64,000 nucleotides of DNA from positions 1 through 64,000 of the forward strand of contig WACJ01000047.1 in assembly GCA_008973525.1 (NCBI GenBank), read 5' to 3'. Within the stretch, counting starts at the first letter, position 1, and each line of letters starts with the position of its first letter. Below the pieces are notes generated by a model. That model made no database searches, was not told the DNA's origin, and worked only from the letters and a program-made list of their open reading frames with translations. Source of the stretch: Stenopsyche tienmushanensis (taxonomy: Eukaryota; Arthropoda; Insecta; Trichoptera; Stenopsychidae). Of this stretch, positions 52,201 to 64,000 are shown piece by piece. The translations under genes were made by a program, and so were the position numbers.

Positions 52201-53699
52201 TATAAAAAGTCGATCTTACGGTTTTGGAGCATGATGAGGGTTTGTCCTGGAGGGTTGAATTTAATGAAATGTCCTCCCTGGTAATATCTCTCAGAAAGGG
52301 AGTGGTGAAACGATAATGGTTCCGGAAAGTTTGTCACGTGGATGAGAAGAAATTAATCGGTATAATCCACCCTTGACAGAAACGTATGCCAGTTAGGATT
52401 TTGGCACGATCCGAGCCCATTCTGGTTCTGGTATATCAACATTACCGAAAATCAACCCCCCTTAAAGACTACAGATTTTTTCGTTGAGATTCCTGCTTTT
52501 CACTTAATACCTGACTTTTACTGCATATTAAAAATTTTACACCTCCACCAAAAGTATGAAAATGATAACATATTATTAAGGCAACAACGACGATCAATAT
52601 GCTAATTTTATCACCAAGTATGCAAAAAATATACACTGGAAAAATAAGTGAAACAAATGATTAACCCAATAACACAGGAATTAAGATTTGGATTACAAGA
52701 TATACCTCATTCTTACACAATCTTTCTTAAATTACATTTAGAGAAAATTGCTTAAGAATATTTGAGCAATTAAATACAAAATCTTACATTGTATTGGATG
52801 ACAAAGAAAAGTATCAAGGATTTGCTACTATAAATGCTTTTAAAAATGTCTTAATATATCACTACGTTAGAAGTGTTCTTAAATCTGAATCTGAATAAAT
52901 AAAGGCGTTTTGGACGCGTATAAATCGGAAATAAATGCACATAAAGTTGCAAAATGAATATTAAAATTGCTCTTGGATTTCTCAAATAAATTACCAATAA
53001 AATACGAGAATCGAGAAAAGTTTCGGTCTTTGTATTATTTGCGCCCTCGTTTGTTTCGCCAGAAATTTCATCGAAATCGAACGGAGCACAAATTCGATTT
53101 TAATTAAATTTCATCCCCAAGCGCGCTAGACTAAAATTTTCCATTCTAATGAATAACTTATATAGTTTAGCAATATTCGGTTCCCTCATTCGGTCGTAAA
53201 TCTTTTTCTCCAAGTAACTCGATTTCGTTAAATGACATATTCGCGAGTGTTGATATATTATTTGGATACAGACTCTAGCAAAATATATTCAACAGCTAAT
53301 AAGTTGAAGCCACTTTCGTTAACTATCATTTAATAATCAGATGAAAGGTGTCCATTTAATATAAATTACTTTTTTATGCGAAAATGCAGAATATTTTCTA
53401 CTGCAGAATGTAATGAAAATTGCAAATTTCTCGATTTGCATGCATGCATGATTTGGTTTTGCATACATTAAAATATGATAATCAAAAATCGATATTTGAT
53501 ACATATAAGGTTTAAAAACTCATTTAAATGCTTAATACGGTTTTTATTCATCTATAATTGAATAAAGGGGTGTTTTTATATGATAATATTAACACAAAAT
53601 TCCACATATTTGTTCAATCGAAAAATCCATTATTTAAAAATATATATACATTATATGATAACCTGATTCCAATATCCACTTTTCTTGAAAAATATATTT
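46281..53699. other. Long stretch downstream of the array with no gene seen
   Basis: It contains the probable 3'UTR of array gene 4 (AATAAA near 46700). Both strands are open over 47192-47440, but neither reading resembles a family I can name. GC-richer pockets occur at 50690-51120, 52200-52450 and 53030-53230. No splice-linked frames were found. Confidence 0.4.
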
Positions 53700-54440
53700 T
53701 TTTAGAAAATCAAAGCAATTGGTAGAAAGGTACCCAATGTGATCTTTGATGGGAAAGATATTTGCTTCGTACTAAAGTTGGGAGTTCCGGAGATACCAGG
53801 GAGCTTCAAACGCTCGTCTTATAGCGATGCTCTGCTCTGTTCTTAATTTGCGCTCTGTCGGTATCCCCAGACTGGAGAGGCGTAGGTTACGATGGGACGT
53901 ATAATGTATAGGCATAAGAGCATTTTTTTCCGATGGACATTTTGGTCTTAATACATAGGATGGGCTTTAAGGCGGCTAAAGCTCTGCGAGCTTTTTTGGT
54001 GACACTGTTAATGTGCGGAGCCCAGGTGAATCGTGAATCGAATATTGCTCCAAAATATTTGGTCCTATGGCGAACAGCACCACCGCGCTCTTTTTAGCAT
54101 TTACTGTAATTCTCCACCTAGAGTTCCAGACGTTTAGCAAGTCTAATTGAGATTGCAAGCGCCTGCAAATCAAGTTTATCTCGGTCAACTGCGACATTAT
54201 GGCGGTGTCCTCCGCGTAGAGAGCGATCAAGTCAAAAGGATGATCGAATTTTGGGATTTCGCTGGTATAGGGAAAAAATTATATAGGAGCAGGAATGGAT
54301 CCTTGTGGGATACCCGTGGATATGGGACGGCTATAATGTATTCCAGCCGATCGGGAAATGATTGAAGCATAGGCAAGAGTTGATTATTCTTAGCAGTGCA
54401 GAGAAGCCGGTATTGGGGAGGAGTATAACTGCTAAGGGGG
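53700..54440 (-). pseudogene. Jockey-type LINE reverse transcriptase relic
   Basis: Minus-strand translation shows, in order, the RT motifs of non-LTR retrotransposons: STGIPQGS (about 54305-54325), then after a stop ALYAEDTAIMSQ (54225-54190, the YADD catalytic box with D replaced by E), then WNSRWRITVNAKKSAVVLF, and after further frameshifts RPIVTYASPVWGY (about 53905-53865) and APWYLRNSQL (about 53810-53780). This order and wording fit the Jockey clade. The 5' part (endonuclease, ORF1) and 3' tail are absent. The first catalytic aspartate change plus stops make it dead. Confidence 0.85.
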
Positions 54441-56282
54441 GATATTATCTGGATTTGGGGATATTTATTTTTAAAAATAAAATAACAGTCATACGATGCA
54501 TTAATCACTCATAGACTGGAACCATGTCCATAAACTAAGATTTTGACAATGAAGATGTAAATTTCTATATTTCTATTTCATACTCATATTAATGCATCGA
54601 ATTAATCATTATTATTGTATTAGAACGATAGACAAATAATCACCATTGTTTGGCTTCTACAATCAGTTTATATCGAGACACAGTTCAGGAAACCCGTTTT
54701 CTTGAATCTTGTCGTCATCAAAAAATTTGAGAATTTATGATTATTATTTTGAATTATTTTTTATAGATATTTTTGATAAAATTTAAGACTCAATGAAGAA
54801 GCAATCAATGGAGAAAATTTTCACCCTTGGATGTTAAAGGTTGAAGGTAAATTAAATTAATAAGGAATTTGAGTTCACCATCAATTGTCGCTAATTGCCC
54901 TGGAGCATATATATAAAAATAGACATTTAGGCATGAACCCAGGTTATCAATACGAAATATATCTTAAAATGAGAATTGAGCACTGTAACATACAATAATT
55001 CCTAGCGAAAAAATGGCTTACTTTGAATTTTTGAATCTGTTCATGCTCCTAAACTATCATTAACAATAAAAAAAATTATTTTTAATGTATGATTTTGAGC
55101 ATCGGAGTGATTTTGAATTATTGGAATAATTGTAACAAGGGCTCATAAAAAGATCATTTTTAATCACTTCCAAAAAAATAACTCTTAAATTTTAAGTTCT
55201 AATACACATCTACATAGTGATCGTGTTTCACTAACATGGTGTCACAATATATATTCATAATTATTTTTTGATCTAAAAAATCTATCGAATATGATTTCAT
55301 CATACATGTTCCAATTTAAGCGAAAAAATATAACACAAGTCTAATTACAACCATGATTTTATGAAGATAAAAAAGCAATTTTTTATTGCTAAATTAAGTA
55401 AAACATCTTTATTTATATACTGAAACTCATCATTATATCGCTGTAGGTGAAAGAAAAATATATTCCATGGCTTTTGCGAGTTATATTTTTTTAAATTCAT
55501 GATATTCCGGCGAACGTATTCCGGAAAAGAACCCGTGCGTCCTTATTTGACTACATACGTAGAATTCCAGTACAAAGTGAGACATCATTAAGCTCAAGAA
55601 AATCATTAAGGAATATAAAGGAATTTTTATCGCATACCTCCAAGTCCTTGGAATATTCCGAAAGTTTGTATCAAAAGATTGCCTTTTTCACTTTGGGGGA
55701 GGAAATATAATCAAAAGCTTGCAGCGCCAAAGTAATTATGAGAGCTTTTATAAAGCTCGATGACCGGTTGTGAAAAATTCCCGGATTGTAAATTATTTTA
55801 CGTTTGCTAAAAATTACGGACTTGAGTGAATTAGACTATGACTTTTAGATGCTCGGAGTATTTTTAATTCTATAATTATTTTTAATATTCTTTAATGGAC
55901 GCTTTACACTTCATTACGCGAAGGCTTATTTCAAGAATTGTACTATAATAATATAACGAATTTCCGGCGAATGGATTCGAGCATTAATCCGATTTCGTCC
56001 AAATATAGAAATTTGGATGTGTAAGTACTCGGACGAAGCTAAAATATTGTCCATTACATCTGGTGCTTTTCTATTTTGAACGATTTTCTCCGTCATTTGT
56101 AGATATTTACAAATACTGTGGTCGTTTTCTTGACCTTTGTGTCTGTAAGATTAAAATTACCGAATGAATACCGACGTCAGCCTTCATATTTGATAAATTA
56201 TTAAATATAAATTATCTTGAACTTATGTAATAACTCAGAGGATGGACATCTTAGAAAGTTGAAAACTTTGGGTTAGAAATAT
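54441..56282. other. AT-rich stretch, no gene seen
   Basis: Nothing recognisable apart from scattered short open frames below 60 codons. Confidence 0.4.
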
Positions 56283-56624
56283 AACTGTCCAATCTATATA
56301 TACATATATATAGTGCCTATATGTTTATCAAATTTTTATATTAACATTTCCCTACCGGTGATGTATTTACTACACTTCGACTCTAATAATGGGAATATCG
56401 ATATGAAATATAATAGTTACAGGGTTCAATTTTTTTTTATTCCTCCATAATATAATTACGAATCATATCAAAGTATTATAGTATATAAGTATTCATCTGT
56501 AGCGACAAAAATAAATGATTTGTCGGGAAATCGGGAATTTTGCGAGTTTTAGTCCGTGTCTCAGCAGATAGGAATTTTATCTCTCACATTGATGATATTA
56601 TACGAAAATGAGGGCTCACGTAGG
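56283..56624. repeat. Partial copy of the hAT element interior
   Basis: This 342-bp block aligns nearly end to end and in the same orientation with 18770-19109 inside the hAT element (for example cccta ccggtgatgtatttacta, aatgggaatatcgatatgaaa and gtcgggaaatcgggaatttt are shared). By eye the identity is high, with scattered substitutions and few indels. The terminal repeats, CCCGGGAT motifs and target duplication are missing, so this is a fragment or a related element with other ends. Confidence 0.85.
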
Positions 56625-59600
56625 CTCAAGTTTTGTCTTTTACTCTCAGACGTTGAAAAACATGATCTATATCTTCCGCACTCTAAAAACTGAATATTGT
56701 CTGGTAGAGTATCATCATATTTCGCAAATAAAAATAATTTCTATACCTTCATCGACGAGTCAATTAAAATTGTTGAAAACCAATTAAAATTTCACCTCAA
56801 ACGACACATCGGTCCTTTTTCATGACTTCCTGTGAAAATTTTCTAAGCCGCGGTCAACACGCAACGCTTGTCCAAAAAGGTTGTTATCCTTGTGCAAATT
56901 TAAACCTTTAATTAAACATGGTTCACCTGGCGTTTTAATGATGTCCCCGTCGTTAAACAAAGTAAATTAAAAAACACCACAAGCTTTTGTACGCTATAGC
57001 TCTGTGACATGTGTGGCGAAAGCTTTCGTTTAACGAACGCGCTCAAACATTTAGAAATATTTGTTTTACTTGAAATCCAACATGGGGAAGCTTATTTAAA
57101 AATAAAATCACCTGTGATATAATGTTACGAATTTAGATTGGTGCTGATGAGGCATGTTCCCAAATCGTGCTAATGAAAGCTCGTTAGTTACCGCCATAAA
57201 CTCGTGTAATCCATTATGATTGATTATATTTATTAAAAAAAATATAGAATTGCTGTCTTTAAAATCTGTAATTTTGATACTTATAATTAATAATAAAACA
57301 AGCATTATAATATGATTGATAAAAACATAGATTCCTATGTATTATATGCGTTTTAACCCTAGTTTTTAGATGACTACAAAGAACTCCTGTTATACAATTT
57401 AATGCTGTGGAAATACGAATACCTGTTTTGAATTAAGAAAACAAAAAAATATCTAAAAAGGAAACTCCGGGTATATAAATATAATATCAAAATCTAGTCC
57501 AGTCTAGTCCAAAATCAAATCACCTTAAACATATATTATTTTGAAAAATTTCAAGAACATAATTTCTATTAATGAACTTATTTTATGTTTATATTTCAAA
57601 TTAAAGTAGGAAAATATTTTTATATTTCCATAGCATTCACAAATGAATTTACTGATTATCAGAAAAAATATACACTCAAATCTCTTTTAGTGCGATTTCG
57701 AAGTTATGCGGTTTTTTTAAAACATTTTTTTCTTTTTTTTTAAATTTCATAAAGAGTATGTATCGAGATATTTTGGATAAAATAGAAAGTAAATCATCAA
57801 TAAATATATATTCGCGCGATAATTAAATACTTCGCGCAAAAAGATCGATGTGTTTTCTTAAATCAAAACATGATATATTTTGGATAGTGTTAACTTGTCT
57901 ATCTACGATATATATATCCAAATACTTTTTTTTATATGTATGTTTTGTCACGTAATTTATATCACGTATCAAATATACGAATCTAATTTTACATGAAGGT
58001 TATTTTTTGTTTCTCTTATTGATATTCTGCTCTACCTCCTTATAAGATCTCAAAAGCTTTCATCTCCAAACTTGACCTTTTCATCATTTCGATTGATTTC
58101 ACTTGTATATTATATGTATTTTTAAAAAATTGAATTTCAAAATTATATATATATAAAGTGTATATCAGCTATAAGGTATTTGATTAAAATGTATGAGTGA
58201 CCTCAAATGTAATCGAAGGCCGAAAGAACCCAGAAATTTAGGCGAAATTAAAGAATTTCATACTCAATTAGGCTTTTGAACTGCTTCTCAATAGATTACG
58301 TAGGCCGCATTATAGGGTTTTCATCCCCGATCCTGACCACTTAAGGGTCTCAATTTGTGTTTGTAAACATGCTAAAACATGCCGTGGATTTGAGCGGCAG
58401 AAAGTCCGCCATTAGATTAAGCGTTTAATTTAAATTTAGAGGATGGTATTTGATGACGGTGAAGGGACGAGCACGTATTGAACAGGTGTGAAGCTTTCGT
58501 TCCATCACATGGGGGCTTTGGCCCGGGGCGACTTTTGGAAGGTCGACCCGATAACAATAAGGCGTAGGACGATGGGAGATTTATTGATGAAACGTTTCAA
58601 AGGAGCACAACAAAACCCTCAGTAAATAGGATAAATTTACATATCCTTCTACCAAATATCTCACATATGTTAAATTACCTCATATTGCTTTTGAAAGACA
58701 GCGTATATAAGAAATCAGTAGAATGCGAATGTCATCGTCGATATAACGAAAATTTAAATGTAAGCTTGTCTTTTTAATGGTTGCACATAAAATAATTGGC
58801 TCCTCTGCTTTGAAATATTTTAAAACCAGAAAATATAAGTCAAAATTGGACACAAATGTAAGCCAGTTTATGAATAATTCAAATATGCAAATTTCCATTC
58901 GTTCCATAGCCAAGATAAAGTTTATTCTATTATGCATTAAAAATAGTACACAATATATGGTTAACAATACTTAATATACTATTTAATTGCATTAATTAAT
59001 ATTTCATTTTAAATTAACAATATTTTGACAGAAACAGATATTTTGCCAATCGTCAATTGCCGTTCGTGTCAAAAATTTAATGATATTTTTGAAAGAAATC
59101 TAAACATTTACATATTACATAATCAATTGTTGATCAAGTTCTTAATTCTAGTGAAATTAATTAATTTAAATAAACGAATTTATATGTAAAATTCAATCAA
59201 TTATTATTAATATACTCGTAAATAAACATTTTCTCCAAATTACTCCGTGTTATTTATACATATTATTGATATCAAAGTATGGATGCTATATAATTTGAAA
59301 CATTTTGCAAAAAAAAAAAAAAACGCTAATATACAACCAACTCACGTTTCGTAAGGTTAGCATGGTAACATCCCTCGTAAGTATACATATTATAAATGAT
59401 TTATCCCATTTACCTTCTTATCATATCATACAAAATATTGACTTGGAAACTAGGCCGTTTATTTATTAAAGGAAACGAAGGATAATCTCTGGAACATTCG
59501 CAACTTATCATTATTTAACTAGCTCGCCAAAACTTAAGCAAAAATATACAAAGAAAACTTCATCAGGCCAACATTGTGGAAAAATATTTACTCACTTGGG

Positions 59601-61483
59601 TGTGCAATAAATTCGAAAGAAGTAAAAAGGCCAACCGTTCCGAAGCTTTGAAACGTTTGTTAGGCGTTTACCTTTCTACCCCATACTACTTGGAAAGCTT
59701 TTAATTTTACCTTGCGCGAGGGTTAAATACGATTAATGATGAAAAATCTTTGCATAAAGTGTGTTCTGGCAAGGTCGAAAATTAAATCATTCACAGTTAA
59801 ATATTCATTAAAATTCGCTTGTATTTTTACCAATTTATGAATCATTTACACTAGCACAATTAAGCCTTATTTTTCTTCTTGAAACGTATATCATAATATA
59901 GATTTGGCTTAACATGAATTTTCTCTAAACAAATTGATAACTGAGATTAAAGTCTGTCCTCCGATACTTTTAAGAACTTGCAACTCGATTAAATTCAAAC
60001 AAAACTAAGAACAAATTTACTCTCGTTATTTTTCAATCTTAACTTAATCTATAATAATAAACATAAAAAAAAGAAAATTTGATTCGGTGCGCCATAGAGA
60101 ATATAAATTGAGTTATCCCTATTTTTTTTAGGCGGGAATACTCAAGGCCTTAATATAATATATGATGCCATATAAGTATAACATATATAATACATGAAGA
60201 GTAAAGCTTTATGAATTAAATGAAAACTTACGATTATCGCTCAATATACTTTCAGCTCATAAGATAGACTGACCTGCAAAAAAATACAAAATTTTAGATA
60301 TCAATGACGTTGTTTCAATTCGATGATAATAATCAAAAAGATATAAAAGCATCTATATAAAGGTATATTTGTTATTAAGATAATCACCATACAGAATTAA
60401 CAAAAACAATGCTTAGTTTTAGATTTTTTCCTTGTATATATTTCTTACATCATATAAAATCTGCACTATAGCACTCTTGAAGGTATCTCATCCCCTTACC
60501 TCTGTCTTTTGATCGATAATTGTAGAGAATAGTATTTAAAAGGCTATTTATTTTGAAGATGAGTAATACGAGACAATTGTTCACCTTCATCTGGCAATTG
60601 CTTAACTTTTGAAGTGAACAAAATCTTTTTATGCAGTATATAATTTTTTTTCCATATTTTATTGTACATTGGTAAATTTTAAATTCAGCGAATTTTTGCA
60701 GGGATTGCAGTTCTACTGACAAATTATCATCTTAATAATGTTTTCAAATATGTAAACAATCTCATGATAGTGTTCAGAGAAAATTATATGGAGCTTTTTT
60801 TAGTGTTTATTACAAATTATATTTTGAACAAACACTGCTCGTTTGTACTTATGAATAGTATATTAATTATGTTGATCTCTGGTTTTATTTTTAATTTTGA
60901 CATATTGCATGCTTTGTTGGTCCCTTGCAAGTTATCTAAAGCTAATTTTTTAAGAAATTTTCCATTTGTGCGGACTTTCACTACCAAGCTCAGATTGTGA
61001 AAATATAATTTTCGTTTCAAATGTTTATTAGAAAATACAATTTAAAATTTCTTAGGATTATTTGTAAATATTTTTTTGCTTAAGGGATGTTTAAAAATTT
61101 TTAGCAACTCATGGGCCATGTCTGTGTTTATTATCAAAACAAAGATTATATAATATATAGGCACAAAAGTACATCTAAATATGTTTGACTCCATAGTCTA
61201 CATCTCAGTTTTGTAACTGTTTTTTTTACTCATTTTAACATAAAAGACCTTACCAGTCCAGAGCTAGGAAGATTTAGAATCAGAAAAAGGACAAGAGTAA
61301 CAAAAAACAGACGCCTTGAATGGAGGCGAACGAAAATTTTCACTTTGCAACGATAAGAGCATCGTCTTCCGTTGCCTTCTATATTGCTTTGAAATCGCTG
61401 ATCTGAGAGTCAACCTGAAAAAGGATACCACTCAATTTTGAATCCGCAAGAGGAAGTTGCATGTAGACGGGAAGATACCCTCA
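56625..61483. other. AT-rich stretch, no gene seen
   Basis: GC-richer pockets are present at 56800-57020 and 58300-58580. There is a 15-bp A run at 59309-59323. The frames at 58680-58967 and 60450-60722 (minus) have no recognisable product. Confidence 0.4.
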
Positions 61484-61895
61484 ATTGATGTGGGAGTGAA
61501 TCTGAGATGCACTTAAGCATCACATATGTCTTCACTCTAGCCCTGTAACACCCTAGCTAGAAAAGGAGTGACTGGACTTTGCATTCCATAAAACCTTTTC
61601 CAGTAAAATCAACAAGGTCGTCTAGAACAGCTATCCGTGGTCTTCCGAGAAAAACTGCTCAGTCCTTACAAACTTCCTCCACACTCCCCTAACGAGACAG
61701 TCGCGAAAGCGCCCTTCGATACGTTCATCCTGGAGACCCGCTGGGTGAGCGTTTCAAATGAAACTCGGAGGTTATGCTACCTTCAATATTGAACAAATTA
61801 GGAGATGAACGTATCATATAGACATAACGGAGTCAATCCCTTTCTATTAATGGATATTGAAGAGGCCCATAGTTCTGCAGTGGACTGTTTTTATA
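61484..61895 (+). repeat. Dispersed repeat, copy 2, followed by a LINE-like 3' tail
   Basis: 61484-61845 is homologous to 27341-27650 in intron 2 of array gene 1. Directly after it, 61858-61890 reads gaagaggcccatagttctgcagtggactg, closely resembling the 3' end commonly seen on insect RTE-like LINEs (GAGGCC...CAGCAGTGGAC). This suggests that the whole block is the 3' end of a 5'-truncated non-LTR element on the plus strand. No reverse transcriptase frame is present. Confidence 0.55.
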
Positions 61896-64000
61896 TATTC
61901 GGATAAGTGTTTGGTCTCCACGATGTCCACCCATTAAACCCCAAGGGGGAGAGCCAACCCTACGCCCGTGGGCAGTTGGTGGAGACTGTGTCAAAGGTTC
62001 ACCACTATCCTCAACAGCCTTGGAAAACAGAGGAGAAAGGTTTTAGGCTATTCGAACAGCGACTCGTCTCCGAGGCTAGGTACTAAACCCATGAAGATAT
62101 CCCATAAAGCATCATATAATAATCCTATATCACTTTGCTATCAATAGGTAATTTTATGTAATTAAAACATTAAAACAAATCAACTTCCCTGCTGTTGATT
62201 CTTCAATCAAAGCTATGTTATTAAATGTTGTCATATTTGTAGGCAATCTCGATTATATGCAATATATATAATTTTAATTTTGCGCATTCACACGGAAACA
62301 CAAATAGCAAATCACAATTGTGTAGATGAGGCGTATAAAATAGCTTGACATAACTATTACATGCATTAACAAGGCTTTTGTTCTTTGTACTTTTAGCTAA
62401 CTTGTGATGACAATGGTGATATAAAGTACGTGTTATGCATACAAATTGGTTTTCCGAGAAAGATTTCTATTTACTTTGCAGAAATAAGCTTAAATAGAGA
62501 ATAAATTTATTTATGTATCGCAAGGAATATATAATACATATAAAAGCTTTATTCTATAATATAATATTACGTTTACCATCATTCTTATGGTCTTGAGACA
62601 AAAATATTACTGCTGATCTTGTTCATCACCAATTAGATTAAGAATTAGTGCATATTATTATTAACAAAATACATCAAGCACCACATTGAGGTAAAATCAA
62701 TTGCAATGTAATTTTATTACCATCATTTATAAGTTAAACATATAAATTATCGATTATTTATTATTAGAAAGGATTATTTATATACAATATAGAAATATGT
62801 AGGTTGATGTATAAATGCAGTGTTTCGTAGTCGATAGCGTCAGTCACCGGTAACGATACGATTCCGGTACAGGAAAGCAGTAGAGTATCAATATCCGGTT
62901 ATTTGCTACTCGAAGTCTGTCGAAGATCAAATTTTCTCCATTTTTTTTTTGCTCCCTTTAGCATCCCCATCCTTGTGAGTATCGACATACAAGAAAATAG
63001 CCCCACTGAGAAAACACAATTAATTTCAGCGAAAATATAGCATCGACACTAATTAAAGCTAATGGCATTTAAAGTGGAAATTAATCGAAGCAACCATCGA
63101 TATTTCCATAATATATAGATAAAGTGTAACTCAATATCTGCTATCGAGGGACTAAATTTTGCATCCCCCATTAAGCTAATTTAAATCTATTGGTAAGTTT
63201 AAGAGTTAACTAGCTTAAATAAAACATAGGGGGCTGTAGCGTAGTAGCAAACAAAGGGTCGATTTCACTTAATGTCGGTCTAGTTTCATAACTTCATTTA
63301 TGGTCGGCTCGCTATAAGCTAATGTAATTCAATAACCATGTCTTGTGGTTTCAATGCCGTCAATTTAAAGCTTTAAACCAATTCACCACATACAAATACG
63401 TCTAGCTTCGAATTTCATTAAAACTTCTCAATGTCAAAAAGCGACTAAATCTCAAAAATATGGAAAAAATATTGAATTGGCTCATATTACGTCTAGTATT
63501 ATTTATATAAAACATTTTGTTATAAAATCTATAATAGTTTCATTTGAGAATTATTTTAGCGCCAATTTTATTAATGATTAGAGGCGTCAAAATATCAAAT
63601 TCCCTAATACTACAAAATGGCAATAATAGAATCACATAATACTGAATTTGTTTGCTGCAAGTTTTGTAATTCCTGCTAATTAAGCTTGTAGATTTTTCTG
63701 CAAGCTTGTTTCTAGATTTTTTTTTTTGAGATTACTTCGTAACGAAAATCCATATTTTATCACTTGTAAAGATATACGTAATTTGTTAAAATCTATGACA
63801 TTTAATAAAAGTATTCCTTATTAAATTTCCCGATGAATGAAAGACCAATTATTAGATTGCCTTGAAAATATCGTTAAATTAACAATCCCTAATTGAGCCC
63901 TTATGTCTAAAAAACAATCAAATAATTACAGAGTTTCGTGCCATTTAGAAAATAATTTAAATAGTAACTATTAAAATAATTCAAATTTTGAAAGTTTGGG
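61896..64000. other. Terminal stretch, no gene seen
   Basis: 61900-62090 is GC-rich (ccccaagggggagagccaac and similar) and may be further LINE or inserted sequence. The rest is AT-rich with no supported feature. Confidence 0.35.

Noticed and set aside
57665..57720. A possible second pogo/Tigger end (ctcttttagtgcgatttcg region)
   Set aside because: No opposite terminal repeat was found downstream, so an element could not be delimited.
1..64000. CRISPR arrays, operons, ribosome binding sites and other prokaryotic features
   Set aside because: The sequence is clearly eukaryotic, with introns and insect-type transposons, and no regularly spaced repeat array was seen.

Overview
The window reads as a piece of an AT-rich animal nuclear genome, most likely an insect. 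It has short GT-AG introns, mostly 66-91 bp with a few enlarged by repeats. The degenerate transposable elements belong to families common in insects: hAT, pogo-like, piggyBac-like, mariner, Jockey-like LINE and a tRNA-like SINE. There is no bacterial gene organisation. The order of insect cannot be fixed from the sequence; I only note that it is strongly AT-rich.

The core is 24.9-46.3 kb: a head-to-tail array of four plus-strand genes for monocarboxylate-transporter-like proteins (SLC16/MCT, major facilitator superfamily). I rebuilt each by hand from eight coding exons, and all four close in frame (493, 474, 443 and 480 aa). All share intron phases 0,1,1,2,0,1,1. Exons 2, 5 and 6 are exactly 127, 148 and 145 nt in every copy. 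They are therefore tandem duplicates of one ancestor. Genes 1-2 and genes 3-4 look like two sub-pairs: 3 and 4 keep the PDGGWG-Y signature before TM1, while 1 and 2 have lost it. The fast-changing part is exon 4, the cytosolic TM6-TM7 loop. The array is flanked and interrupted by repeats: intron 2 of gene 1 holds a MITE-like copy, two head-to-head tRNA-like elements and a dispersed repeat, and intron 3 of gene 2 holds a broken mariner.

1-18.5 kb has no gene I can defend. It is AT-rich non-coding DNA with a few GC-richer pockets, the most striking at 10.18-10.45 kb, which could be an isolated exon. 18.57-19.54 kb holds a complete non-autonomous hAT element (13-bp terminal repeats, 8-bp target duplication) and, 16 bp after it (14 bp of flank plus TA), a 152-bp pogo-like MITE. 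21.5-22.1 kb is one copy of a dispersed MITE-like family, and 22.45-23.25 kb is an 801-bp piggyBac-like element with TTAA target sites and a decayed transposase 3' end.

46.3-64 kb is again without a supported gene. It contains a Jockey-type reverse transcriptase relic on the minus strand (53.7-54.4 kb), a second, end-less copy of the hAT interior (56.3-56.6 kb), and a second copy of the dispersed repeat from gene 1 intron 2, followed by a LINE-like tail (61.5-61.9 kb).

I found no CRISPR array, operon or other exotic system. The noteworthy biology is the transporter array and the residue changes at known functional sites within it. All gene models are inferred from open frames and splice consensus; no transcript data were available.
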